Assembly: GCA_902779085.1 (NCBI GenBank)
Contig: CACYZY010000002.1
Location: 372,001 to 436,000, forward strand
Source of the DNA: an uncultured Bacteroidales bacterium
GTDB lineage: Bacteria > Bacteroidota > Bacteroidia > Bacteroidales > Bacteroidaceae
Direction of reading: 5' to 3'
DNA: 64,000 bases
In this document: positions 44,327 through 53,799 of the stretch, in pieces
How the letters are laid out: each line of letters begins with the position of its first letter
How positions within the stretch are numbered: the first letter of the stretch is position 1
Position numbers and translations under genes: made by a program
The notes under the pieces: model-generated
What the model was told of the DNA's origin: nothing
Database searches by the model: none
What the model saw: only the letters and a program-made list of their open reading frames with translations

Positions 44327-44334
44327 ACAGCTTC

Positions 44335-45717
44335 TCATGTTTGGGGCAATGAAAAGCTAAAGGTACTACCTTTGCCCAGTTCGCTTTGTACCCACATTTT
44401 ACCACCATGGGCGCGAACAAGGTGCATGGAATTCGTGAGTCCCATTCCGTGTCCATTTCGATGACGACCTACTGGTTGCTCAATTCTATAATAGGGTTTG
44501 AAAATCTTTTTGATATGTTTTGGAGCAATGCCCCAGCCATTATCCTGCACCATTACTACAGGTACATTGTTTTGTAATGCTAGTCGTATCTGCACCTCAA
44601 CCCCTGCATCAGCATATTTTACAGCATTTTCTACTAAGTTGCGAAGAATACGTTCCACCTTATCTGCATCTACCTCTGGTTTCAAGTCTTGAGGCAATTG
44701 GTTATCAATGCTGATGATATGTTGCTTGGCTTGATACACCATATCTACCTCCTGTTTCACCGTTTCTGCCAATAAGGCTATATCAGTAGGCTTTCGGTTT
44801 ACGATGATGTGCATTCGTTCCTCACGAATAGTGTTACCCAGTGTTTCAATCTCATGTTGCACATGCTTAAGCATTATAGCATTATGACTTTCGATATCTT
44901 TCATGACCCCATCTTTCTCCGTATCTTTTAGGCTCTCCATAATTGAGATAGCAGTAGTGACAGGTCCTTTTAAATCGTGGATAATACCACCAGTTGCTGC
45001 TTCTCTTTGCATCAATGCCTGCTCTTTCTTGCGGATGACAGTGAGTTGCATTAAAACGCATCCCAGAGCCAGCAACATCAGCATAAAGCTCATCAACAGA
45101 GGGAATACCTCTTTTTTAGCAAACTTTTTGAAAGATATTAGGGCTTCCATCTGCAAGAACTGCCTGCCCTTCAAACCTATCTGATAATTGCGCTGATAGT
45201 TTGCTTGTTTGAAAGAGAAATCCCCACAGGAATCAATCACCTGCTTTTCTTTATCCGATAAGATATATCGGTGGGGCACATCCATATTCATGTGTGAACT
45301 AAAGATGCTATCCAGTATTGGCAAGTTGATAAAGAATCCTAGGTCAATATACCTGTCGTGCCAATAGAGAGCAGAAACCTCACTGTCGGATTTGGCTATC
45401 CCTTTTGCCTTCGCTTCCCTGCCATCAACCGCATAAATGACATAGTTGCCATTCTTTACTTTGGGTAAACTAAGCATACTGTCAACCCACTGCTTTGGAG
45501 TAGTTTCCACATCGTAAGAAATCACAGGCCTCCCACTATCAGGGTTGGGAATCCTCCCCCTAATTTGTCTTTCTATAAGCTCTGCATAACCATAGGCTTT
45601 ATCGATGGCCTCAGATACCTCCTGTACATAACCATCATACCTCCCCTTGATGTTGCTTATCAGCAATATCAGGATTGCAGCCATCGCCACCAATGCTATG
45701 ATATAATACTTCTTCAT
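44335..45717 (-). CDS. Sensor histidine kinase
   Basis: The 460-residue inner-membrane kinase has spans at about 4-22 and 204-227 enclosing a periplasmic sensor of about 180 residues with no family I recognise. The phospho-acceptor His247 is in IIHDLKGPVTTA. The ATPase motifs NLVENAVKYADAG, VQDNGWGIAPKH and GHGMGLTNS complete the HisKA-HATPase core. Its start overlaps the response regulator stop by four bases. It lies between two barrel-less plug genes on the opposite strand, eight bases from the end of copy 1. Confidence 0.93.
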   Translation of the reverse strand: MKKYYIIALVAMAAILILLISNIKGRYDGYVQEVSEAIDKAYGYAELIERQIRGRIPNPDSGRPVISYDVETTPKQWVDSMLSLPKVKNGNYVIYAVDGREAKAKGIAKSDSEVSALYWHDRYIDLGFFINLPILDSIFSSHMNMDVPHRYILSDKEKQVIDSCGDFSFKQANYQRNYQIGLKGRQFLQMEALISFKKFAKKEVFPLLMSFMLMLLALGCVLMQLTVIRKKEQALMQREAATGGIIHDLKGPVTTAISIMESLKDTEKDGVMKDIESHNAIMLKHVQHEIETLGNTIREERMHIIVNRKPTDIALLAETVKQEVDMVYQAKQHIISIDNQLPQDLKPEVDADKVERILRNLVENAVKYADAGVEVQIRLALQNNVPVVMVQDNGWGIAPKHIKKIFKPYYRIEQPVGRHRNGHGMGLTNSMHLVRAHGGKMWVQSELGKGSTFSFSLPQT

Positions 45718-46379
45718 TCTTTTACTGTCAGTTTATATCCTATACCCCAAATAGTCTCAATCTCTACACCACTCTTAGATGTAAAGAACTCCCTTATATG
45801 ACATACCAAATTGTTAAGACTGGCTGCTGTACTATCATCACCTCTCCATAGGTGTTGATATATCTCTGTTCTCGTCACCGCATTGTCTCGGTTCATAGCC
45901 AAGAGATTGAGCAATCGGCTCTCAAGGGCAGTAAGCTGCAATGTCTGCTTACCATCGCTCAACGTCTGATTTTTACGATTAAATTCGAAGGTGCCTATTT
46001 TGAGAGTAGGATTACCTGCGATTAAATTGCGTTTTTGACTGTTGATGATAGCCGATAACTCATCCATCTGCAAGGGCTTCTTTACATAATAGTTGCCACC
46101 AGCTTTGAGCGCTCGTACCATTTCAGCGCTCTCGGTATGGGAGGTAATAAAAATGATGGAGGCAAATGGAGCAGCATTTTCGATGGTTGGCAGTGACCAA
46201 ACGCCATCAGCACCTTCAAAGCCGATGTCTAACAAGATGATGTCAGGCTGTATCTCTTTGACTCGCGTACTGACATTCTCCAATTCATACAGGCATTCGC
46301 AATCGTCACCGTTTTTCTCTAGATGCCTCTTCACAAGAGCACACAAGGCTATATCGTCATCTATTATCAGAATCTTCAT
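45714..46379 (-). CDS. OmpR/PhoB-family response regulator
   Basis: The 221-residue regulator has a receiver domain (1-115) with acidic pocket DDD (7-9) and phospho-acceptor Asp51 (IILLDIG), and conserved Lys in YYVKKPLQM. The winged-helix effector (about 125-221) carries LTALESRLLNLLAMN and IETIWGIGYKLTV. It is cotranscribed with the kinase, regulator first. It is divergent from plug-only gene 2 across a 159-bp gap, so it may control that gene as well as its own promoter. Confidence 0.94.
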   Translation of the reverse strand: MKILIIDDDIALCALVKRHLEKNGDDCECLYELENVSTRVKEIQPDIILLDIGFEGADGVWSLPTIENAAPFASIIFITSHTESAEMVRALKAGGNYYVKKPLQMDELSAIINSQKRNLIAGNPTLKIGTFEFNRKNQTLSDGKQTLQLTALESRLLNLLAMNRDNAVTRTEIYQHLWRGDDSTAASLNNLVCHIREFFTSKSGVEIETIWGIGYKLTVKE

Positions 46380-46456
46380 ATCTTATCATCTATGTTACGA
46401 AGGTAAGCAATTCAAATCATATTCGTTTGCTCTTTGAAGTTAAAAAAGCATTAACA

Positions 46457-46874
46457 CAGAACTAATATTACAATTAGATTATATTTATTATGTTACCATA
46501 CTATAATTTTGTTTTGGTTAATATAAAATACTAAAGCTATGAAAAAGGTGATTGGACTTTTAGGATTATTAGCACTGCTATTGTGCCAAGCTATACAAGC
46601 ACAAGAATTGACGGGTACTATCTTGAAAAATGGGAAACCTCAGAAAAACGTAAGGGTATGGTTAAAGCATAATCGCGGGACTGCCAAGACAGATAAAGAA
46701 GGACACTTTTGGTTACCGAGAGTGTTGCCTACAGATACTTTGGTCATGGGGGTAAGTACCAAGTACGATGCTCAGCTATTGGTAGGTGAACACAAAGATA
46801 TCATCGTGAACTTGGAGGATGACGGTTTTACAGTTTCTGGTGGTTTGGAGGAAGTGACAGTTACTGCCCCTTCA
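46457..46874 (+). repeat. Direct repeat, copy 2: shared leader and N-terminal module
   Basis: Partner of 43531-43948, about 2.9 kb downstream, with the two-component system between the copies. Homologous recombination between the copies could delete the two-component system. Confidence 0.85.
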
Positions 46875-47255
46875 TCAATGAAAAACTATTATACCTCCGT
46901 AATCACACTAAAGAAGATGCAAGTAGTTACTCATGACGTTATTATGCGTGAGCATGTAAAGACGGTCCTTGATGCCATTAGGCGTATTGTTCCTGGCGCG
47001 CAGTATATCGAGGATCCAATAACAAATGAAAGAATTCTTTCTATCTTACGAGGGCCTAACTCGATGCGTGATCATTTGAGTCCCCCCTTGTTTATCATTG
47101 ATGGCATTCCTTACGAGTCATGGGTAGAGGTCGACAATCTCCTATCTATGGATGATGTAGCAGAGCTTACTGTTGATCGTGATGGCAGTGGCTATGGTGC
47201 ACGTGGTGCCAATGGTGTGGTGATTATACGTACAATGAAAGGTAGTGATAGGTGA
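46539..47255 (+). CDS. Barrel-less SusC-like plug protein (copy 2)
   Basis: The 238-residue protein is identical to copy 1 over residues 1-112 except for one change (Asn for Asp near residue 31). Its plug half (about 113-238) is clearly diverged: MRDHLSPPLFIIDGIPYES versus the copy-1 FRVPGPPLFIIDGIPYNN. Both keep the common end SGYGARGANGVVIIRT. The signal peptide, regulatory domain and TonB-box-like segment are as in copy 1. Copy 3 starts 78 bp downstream. Confidence 0.8.
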   Translation: MKKVIGLLGLLALLLCQAIQAQELTGTILKNGKPQKNVRVWLKHNRGTAKTDKEGHFWLPRVLPTDTLVMGVSTKYDAQLLVGEHKDIIVNLEDDGFTVSGGLEEVTVTAPSSMKNYYTSVITLKKMQVVTHDVIMREHVKTVLDAIRRIVPGAQYIEDPITNERILSILRGPNSMRDHLSPPLFIIDGIPYESWVEVDNLLSMDDVAELTVDRDGSGYGARGANGVVIIRTMKGSDR

Positions 47256-47293
47256 ATTTACACTCTAATGTAGCTACTTTTGATTTTTTTTGT

Positions 47294-47301
47294 TACTTTT
47301 G
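47294..47301 (+). promoter_or_regulatory. Candidate -7 box for plug-only gene 3
   Basis: TACTTTTG, in a context (TTTTTTTGTTACTTTTGC) shared with the promoter of gene 1. No good -33 element at the right distance; read-through from gene 2 is possible. Confidence 0.5.
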
Positions 47302-47332
47302 CAAAAACGATAACACTAAACACATTGTTACC

Positions 47333-48013
47333 ATGAAGAAGATAGCTACATTAGTTGGAATGATGGCCTTGCTGCTTGGACAAACCATGCAGGCCCAAGA
47401 CCTTACGGGCACCATTTTAAAAGAAGGGAAACCACAAAAGAATGTAAGCGTTTGGCTCAAGATAGGACATTCGTCAGCCGTTACAGACAAGACTGGACGC
47501 TTTGTATTATCCAATGTCACGCCAGATGATACGTTGCAAGTATCAGTGAATAGTAAGTATGATGCCAAGATTGTGGTGGGCGAGCTGAAAGATATTACCA
47601 TCAACTTGGGCAAAGAGACTTTTACTGTGAGTGGTAATCTGGATGAAGTGACTGTGCCTTATTTCCCTGTGCCGCAGATGAAGAAAGGCTCTGCTATTAC
47701 CCATGATTACATAATGCGTAGTGGCATGAAGAGCGTCGCCGATGTAATCAGGCGCTTTGTGCCTGGTGCTCAAGAGGTAATGTCAGATGGTGTGAAAATC
47801 CTTTCTATCACAAGAGGTAGAAACTCCATGCGTGGCCCAGAGCCTCCGCTCTATGTGGTGGATGGTGTCCCTTACAATGTAGCAAATCCTAATGACGTTG
47901 TAGCAGTGGAGGATATTGCAGAACTTTCTGTTGATCGCGATGGTAGTGCATATGGTGCCCGTGGCGCCAATGGGGTGGTGATTATTCGTACACTTAATGG
48001 GAGTGACAGATAA
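47333..48013 (+). CDS. Barrel-less SusC-like plug protein (copy 3, diverged)
   Basis: From ATG 47333 (MKKIATLVGMM) it has 226 residues; the longer frame from 47252 would cross the -7 box. Order: signal peptide (ends TMQAQ), CarboxypepD_reg-like domain (LTGTILKEGKPQKNVSVW), TonB-box-like LDEVTV, plug-like domain ending YGARGANGVVIIRTLNGSDR. It is clearly homologous to copies 1 and 2 but diverged throughout, so it is the oldest split. A terminator follows. It has the same abrupt end before a barrel as the other two. Confidence 0.8.
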   Translation: MKKIATLVGMMALLLGQTMQAQDLTGTILKEGKPQKNVSVWLKIGHSSAVTDKTGRFVLSNVTPDDTLQVSVNSKYDAKIVVGELKDITINLGKETFTVSGNLDEVTVPYFPVPQMKKGSAITHDYIMRSGMKSVADVIRRFVPGAQEVMSDGVKILSITRGRNSMRGPEPPLYVVDGVPYNVANPNDVVAVEDIAELSVDRDGSAYGARGANGVVIIRTLNGSDR

Positions 48014-48048
48014 TTTCACAATCCAAATAATCAATGATGATAAATAGT

Positions 48049-48072
48049 AAGAGGGTGCCGAAGCACCCTCTT
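48049..48072. terminator. Bidirectional terminator between copy 3 and the esterase operon
   Basis: Ten-bp stem AAGAGGGTGC / GCACCCTCTT with a CGAA tetraloop and T-rich flank. Confidence 0.88.
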
Positions 48073-48077
48073 TTCTT

Positions 48078-49438
48078 TTACTCAATATCGAACACGTATG
48101 TGAAGTCGTTTTCGGGATCGTATGGTTTCCAATCGGCAGTGCTTGGATTGTTGGGGTCACCCGTCTTGGCGAAGTTTGTCCAAGCATCCGTCATCTTATC
48201 TGCCAATACATAGTCAGCTTCGGTGAAAGGACGCCATGCGCGGTCAAGGGTGTGGAACATGAACCACAGCTCTGATGAGTGGAAAGAACCAGCATTGTCG
48301 CCAGGCAACGGGCGGGCAAACAAATAGGTATAGACAGGTTTTGCATGCTGTTTTTTACGTTCAGTGGCAAAGCGTTGGATACCAGCTCCCATAGTGGGGT
48401 TGTCATTGGCACAATAGCCAATCATGTAAGGTACATTGGCAATGGTTCCATCGAACGTGGCAGCTGTAAAGCCGTACGGGATGTTCACGCTGTCATAATG
48501 TGGGCGGAAACGAAGTTGCTGAGGCTTGTTGTTGAAAATCTTCAACAAATCATCAGCACTGGCTGCACGCATTTTAGCTACATCAGTCAGATCGTTCTCA
48601 TCCATGAAAGCTTTGCAATCAACGGCAAATTCAGTCAGTGATTGCTCTGGCAATACTTGCTCGTCGATACCACCACCACTCTGGATGATGGCATGACTGA
48701 TGAGTTTCTTCGATAAAGGTGACATCACCAAGTTCTTAATGCTGGCAGCACCAGCACTCTGTCCAAGAATGGTAATATTGGATGGGTCGCCACCAAACTG
48801 AGCAATGTTGTTTTTAATCCATTTCAGGGCTGCAATCTGGTCAAGTGTACCATAGTTACCAGGAGCGTTCTTGGCGTCTTCGGCAATCAAATCGGGGTGA
48901 GCCAAGAAGCCAAAGATACCTACCCTGTAGTTGATGGTGACCAGGATAACACCACGTTTGGCCCAAGCATCGCCGTCCATTGTTATTTCATAGCCATAAC
49001 CGTGGTCATAAGCACCTCCATGAATCCACATGGCTACCGGCAGTTTCTTATCGGGTTGGCCAACTGCATCGGCTGGTGCCCAAACGTTCAGGTAAAGACA
49101 ATCTTCACTGAACTCAGGGTCACCATCTGCATAAAACTCCTTGAAGTAGAAATCGCCTGTGGCCTTCCCGCTGTTCTGCATGGCCGCTGCTCCCCATTTG
49201 TCGGCTATTTTGACGCCTTCCCAAGGAGAGACTGCTTGTGGCGCTTTCCAACGCAGGTCGCCCACAGGGGCTGCTGCATAAGGTACTCCTTTATAAACCA
49301 AAACTGCAGGGTCGTTGGACATTACACCCTGAATCTGTCCACCCTCAATGCTAAGCACTGGGTTATTAGCAGACTGCTGGCTTGAGCAAGAAGCCAAAGC
49401 CAGCAGTGCTATTGATAATAATTGAAGTTTCATGTTCA

Positions 49439-49439
<1 letters not shown>
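48078..49439 (-). CDS. Type-B carboxylesterase family lipoprotein
   Basis: The 453-residue protein has lipobox LALASC (Cys18), so it is membrane anchored. The alpha/beta-hydrolase motifs are EDCLYLNVW, oxyanion WIHGGAY, nucleophile Ser228 (ILGQSAGAAS) and a late His in GSFHSSEL. It is somewhat shorter than the usual 500 or so residues. It likely hydrolyses ester side groups on glycans or small molecules outside the inner membrane. Its ATG shares a base with the upstream stop (TAATG), making it the last gene of a three-esterase operon. Confidence 0.88.
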
Positions 49440-50635
<1,196 letters not shown>

Positions 50636-50650
50636 TTATTTAATGATTGA

Positions 50651-51769
50651 TTATTTGAAAATTCTTGGAGCTAGGTCGCGGAGGTTGTGGCGCCAAACAT
50701 GCCAGCTATGGCCACCAGGCATTTCACTGAACTCATATTTGATACCTGCCTCGTCAAACAGTTTGAGGGTTTCCTTGCAGTTATTATAGGCAATGTCCTC
50801 AGGACCACCTTGGGTAAATACCAACTGCTTCACATTAGCATTGATTTTGGCAGCATCATTTTTCAAATGGATACGCTCAGCTTCATACTTATTCTTGTCG
50901 CCAGGAGCGAACGAAGAACTCAATACCCATACGTAGCTAAACATCTCTGGATGATAGAGTGCTGTTTCCATGGTCTCCATGCCACCCATTGACAAACCTG
51001 CCATGGCGCGATGGTCCTTGTCTGTCAGCACACGGTAGTTGTCCTCGATATAAGGAATAATGCTCTGAATCATATCCTCTGCAAAAACAGGTACTTCACC
51101 TTGGATGTTGCCATCAGGCATGTCAATGCTACCGTTAGGCATAACCACAATCATTGGTACCATCTTGCCTTCAGCCAAAAGGTTGTCTAGAATGAAACCT
51201 GCATGACCAACACCAGGCCAAGAGGTATCGTTATCGCCACCACCATGTACTAAGTAGAGAACAGGCAATTTGTCGGCATTCTTTTCATAGCCAGCAGGTG
51301 TCCATACGTGCATACGACGCATCTCTTTCAGAGGCTTAGAGTAATACCAGCGCTGAGCCACTGCACCATGGGGCACGTCCTTATTGGCAAAGAATGCATC
51401 TTTATCAGTGGTTACTACAGCCAAGGCTCTGGCATTGGCTACACCAGCGTCCTTGGAATCTTGAACGGTAACGCCATCCACCACAAAGTTGTAACGATAA
51501 ACACCATCCTTTACGCCGGGAATGGTAGCCGACCAAACGCCCACATCATTTTTTACCACATTCACTTGCTGGCCCCAAGGTGTACACTCAGCGTTGATCT
51601 GCACATTCTTGGCGTTAGGAGCATAGATGCTGAAAGTAACATCTCCCTTAGGAGAAACTCTGACAGACTGTAAAGTGTCATTTGGAGTTGGGGTGCGACG
51701 GAATTGTGCCGCAACAGGTAAAGTGGCAGCAATAGTCACTGCCATCATCAAAAATTTGGTAAACCTCAT
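50651..51769 (-). CDS. Secreted CE1-like esterase with N-terminal E-set domain (paralogue)
   Basis: The 372-residue protein has a signal peptide (to about 21, VAAQ), E-set domain (about 35-120: DVTFSIYAPNAKNVQINA) and esterase domain with nucleophile Ser260 (AGLSMGGMET) and His in PGGHSWHVW. It has the same layout as the next gene, with clear but moderate similarity, so it is an old tandem duplication. It is the first gene of the operon, with a full consensus promoter 29 bp upstream. Confidence 0.88.
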   Translation of the reverse strand: MRFTKFLMMAVTIAATLPVAAQFRRTPTPNDTLQSVRVSPKGDVTFSIYAPNAKNVQINAECTPWGQQVNVVKNDVGVWSATIPGVKDGVYRYNFVVDGVTVQDSKDAGVANARALAVVTTDKDAFFANKDVPHGAVAQRWYYSKPLKEMRRMHVWTPAGYEKNADKLPVLYLVHGGGDNDTSWPGVGHAGFILDNLLAEGKMVPMIVVMPNGSIDMPDGNIQGEVPVFAEDMIQSIIPYIEDNYRVLTDKDHRAMAGLSMGGMETMETALYHPEMFSYVWVLSSSFAPGDKNKYEAERIHLKNDAAKINANVKQLVFTQGGPEDIAYNNCKETLKLFDEAGIKYEFSEMPGGHSWHVWRHNLRDLAPRIFK

Positions 51770-51797
51770 ACTATATTGTTATTAAATTCTTTGATTG

Positions 51798-51828
51798 CAA
51801 AGGTAATGCAAACTATAGACAGAACAAA
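51798..51828 (-). promoter_or_regulatory. Promoter of the three-esterase operon
   Basis: On the minus strand TTTG (51828-51825) and TACCTTTG (51805-51798) are 19 bp apart. It is 29 bp before ATG 51769 and 20 bp after the rnhB stop. Confidence 0.82.
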
Positions 51829-51847
51829 ATTTCATGCTTCATTTTTG

Positions 51848-52447
51848 CTAAAAATCCAGTGAAAGTTGTCCGTCACCTAGCAGGTTGTAACTCATGCGAT
51901 GGTAGGGGGTAGTGCCCAACCGTTGTATGGCAGCCCGATGAGCTTTGGTGGGATAGCCTTTATTGCGATTCCAGTCGTACCCCGGATATTGAACATCTAG
52001 CTCATTCATATAATCATCGCGGTAGGTCTTAGCAAGAATAGACGCAGCTGCAATGCTGAGGTATTTTCCGTCACCTTTCACCACAGTTTGGTAAGGGATA
52101 TCGCCGTATGGTTTGAAACGGTTGCCGTCAACAATTATGTGCAATGGTTGTGGGTTGAGCTGCTGTAAGGCGCGATGCATAGCTAATATGGAGGCGTTGA
52201 GGATATTGATCTTGTCAATCTCCTGTGGTGTTACTACGCCTACCGCCCATGCAACGGCGTCGTGCTCAATGATGGGGCGCAATTGGTAACGTTGCCGTTC
52301 GGTTAGCTGTTTCGAGTCATTTAACAACTCATTCTTATAGTCGGGTGGCAAAATCACTGCTGCAGCATACACTGCTCCTGCAAGACAGCCCCTGCCTGCT
52401 TCGTCACATCCGGCTTCAATAGTATCTTTCAAGTAAGGTAATAACAT
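51848..52447 (-). CDS. rnhB: Ribonuclease HII
   Basis: RNase HII cuts RNA:DNA hybrids and single ribonucleotides in DNA. The 199 residues show the signature [14 protein letters not shown] (Asp-Glu pair), later catalytic Asp in HIIVDGNRF, and the conserved [17 protein letters not shown]. It appears monocistronic, with its own promoter. Confidence 0.95.
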   Translation of the reverse strand: MLLPYLKDTIEAGCDEAGRGCLAGAVYAAAVILPPDYKNELLNDSKQLTERQRYQLRPIIEHDAVAWAVGVVTPQEIDKINILNASILAMHRALQQLNPQPLHIIVDGNRFKPYGDIPYQTVVKGDGKYLSIAAASILAKTYRDDYMNELDVQYPGYDWNRNKGYPTKAHRAAIQRLGTTPYHRMSYNLLGDGQLSLDF

Positions 52448-52466
52448 CTTCTATACTATTTTTGCT

Positions 52467-52496
52467 CAAAAATAGGAATAATTGCTGAATTGCAAA
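52467..52496 (-). promoter_or_regulatory. rnhB promoter
   Basis: On the minus strand TTTG (52496-52493) and TATTTTTG (52474-52467) with an 18-bp gap, 19 bp before the ATG. Confidence 0.7.
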
Positions 52497-52527
52497 AGGC
52501 TGTTGATAACTTTTTATTTTGAAACAC

Positions 52528-52558
52528 TTTGAAGTCTCGCTAATTTGTTATAACTTTG
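52528..52558 (+). promoter_or_regulatory. Promoter of the first TIM-barrel gene
   Basis: TTTG (52528-52531) and TAACTTTG (52551-52558) are 19 bp apart, 40 bp before ATG 52599. Confidence 0.85.
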
Positions 52559-52598
52559 AACCCAAATAGTGTTTTATAATCTTATTATTTCATTTATT

Positions 52599-53621
52599 AT
52601 GGCAAACAGAAGAGAATTTCTCAAGAGCGCGTCTTTTATGACGCTGGGCGCATTGGCAGCTACCCAGGTAAGTGCTGCTAATGGCGTGAAGAGTGTTGAC
52701 GGCGTTACAGCTGCAACAGCACAGGCTCCTAAGACTGGAACCAACCTCGGTTTCCAGGCTTACTCTCTCGGTAACGAGTTGCTGAACAATCCAGCTGAGG
52801 CTTTGAAGAAGATGAAGAGCTATGGCTATGATCAGTGTGAGTTGGCCTTCTACGGCTTCGACGACAAGGCAGGTCACGGTCAGTTCGCAAGCTGGGGCGG
52901 TGGCAAGCCTACATCAGCTGCTGATTTCAAGAAAATGGCTGATGACGCAGGTATCAAGATCGTGAGCTCACACATGACTCCTAATTTGGAGCGTGGTGCA
53001 AAGTATGACAAGAGTACTGAGACCAAGATTTTGGATTTCTGGAAGAAAATCATTCCAGACCACAAGATGTTTGGTGTTGAGTACATCGTACAGCCAAGTC
53101 TACCTTCTATCAACAACTTGGAAGATGCACAGGCGGTTGCGGATATCTTCAATAAGGTGGGCGCTTTGCTGAAAGAAAATGGTATTAAGTTTGGTTACCA
53201 CAACCACAGCAATGAGTTCAACAAGGTTGTTGCAGGTGCTAAGGAAGTAACTCCTTACTATCAGCGTGGTTTTGCTCGTCCGGGTGAACCTGCTCCTAAG
53301 ACAATCGAGGAAGTATTCATTGAGGGTACTGAGGCACAGAATGTACTGTTTGAGCTTGACTGCTACTGGACCGTTATGGGTCAGCAGGATCCTATCACTT
53401 GGATTAACAAGTACGCTGACCGTATCCAGCTGTTGCACATTAAGGACTTCGTGGTGATAGGTGCTTCTGGTGCTATGAACTTCGAGAATATCTTCCGTAA
53501 TTTCTATGCTAACGGTCATCGAAACTGGTTCGTAGAAATCGAGGATATCAACAGTGGCAAGCAGCTTGACCGTGCTTGGGCAAGTGCCCAGTGGCTGAAG
53601 GAAAAGGGCTTCGTAAAATAA
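52599..53621 (+). CDS. Tat-exported sugar phosphate isomerase/epimerase-like TIM barrel (copy 1)
   Basis: From ATG 52599 it has 340 residues; the longer frame from 52569 lies in the leader. The N-terminus MANRREFLKS is a twin-arginine signal, cleaved after about VSA (no lipobox Cys, unlike copies 2 and 3). The AP-endonuclease-2-like barrel carries metal-binding candidates in GYHNHSNEF, FELDCYW, LLHIKDF and VEIEDINSGKQ. Relatives epimerise or process (keto)sugars; the substrate is unknown. It is followed by its own terminator. Confidence 0.85.
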   Translation: MANRREFLKSASFMTLGALAATQVSAANGVKSVDGVTAATAQAPKTGTNLGFQAYSLGNELLNNPAEALKKMKSYGYDQCELAFYGFDDKAGHGQFASWGGGKPTSAADFKKMADDAGIKIVSSHMTPNLERGAKYDKSTETKILDFWKKIIPDHKMFGVEYIVQPSLPSINNLEDAQAVADIFNKVGALLKENGIKFGYHNHSNEFNKVVAGAKEVTPYYQRGFARPGEPAPKTIEEVFIEGTEAQNVLFELDCYWTVMGQQDPITWINKYADRIQLLHIKDFVVIGASGAMNFENIFRNFYANGHRNWFVEIEDINSGKQLDRAWASAQWLKEKGFVK

Positions 53622-53649
53622 AGATTATTATTTGGGTTAAAACTATAAT

Positions 53650-53682
53650 CAGAGCTGGCTGTGAAGCTGGCTCTGCTTTTTT
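53650..53682 (+). terminator. Terminator after TIM-barrel copy 1
   Basis: Hairpin CAGAGC...GCTCTG with inner GGCT/AGCT pairing, followed by CTTTTTT. Confidence 0.75.
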
Positions 53683-53799
53683 ATGCCCTTTTATAGGTAA
53701 AAATCAATGCTTTTTAATAATTTTATTACTTATAATAGGTGTAATCTCAATAAAAAAACCTAACTTTACAGCCAAATTACACTAATATTAGTAAAAATT

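Noticed and set aside
47252..48013. Longer start for plug-only gene 3 at 47252
   Set aside because: The extra 27 residues are not signal-like and cross a -7 box; MKKIATL at 47333 begins a proper signal peptide.
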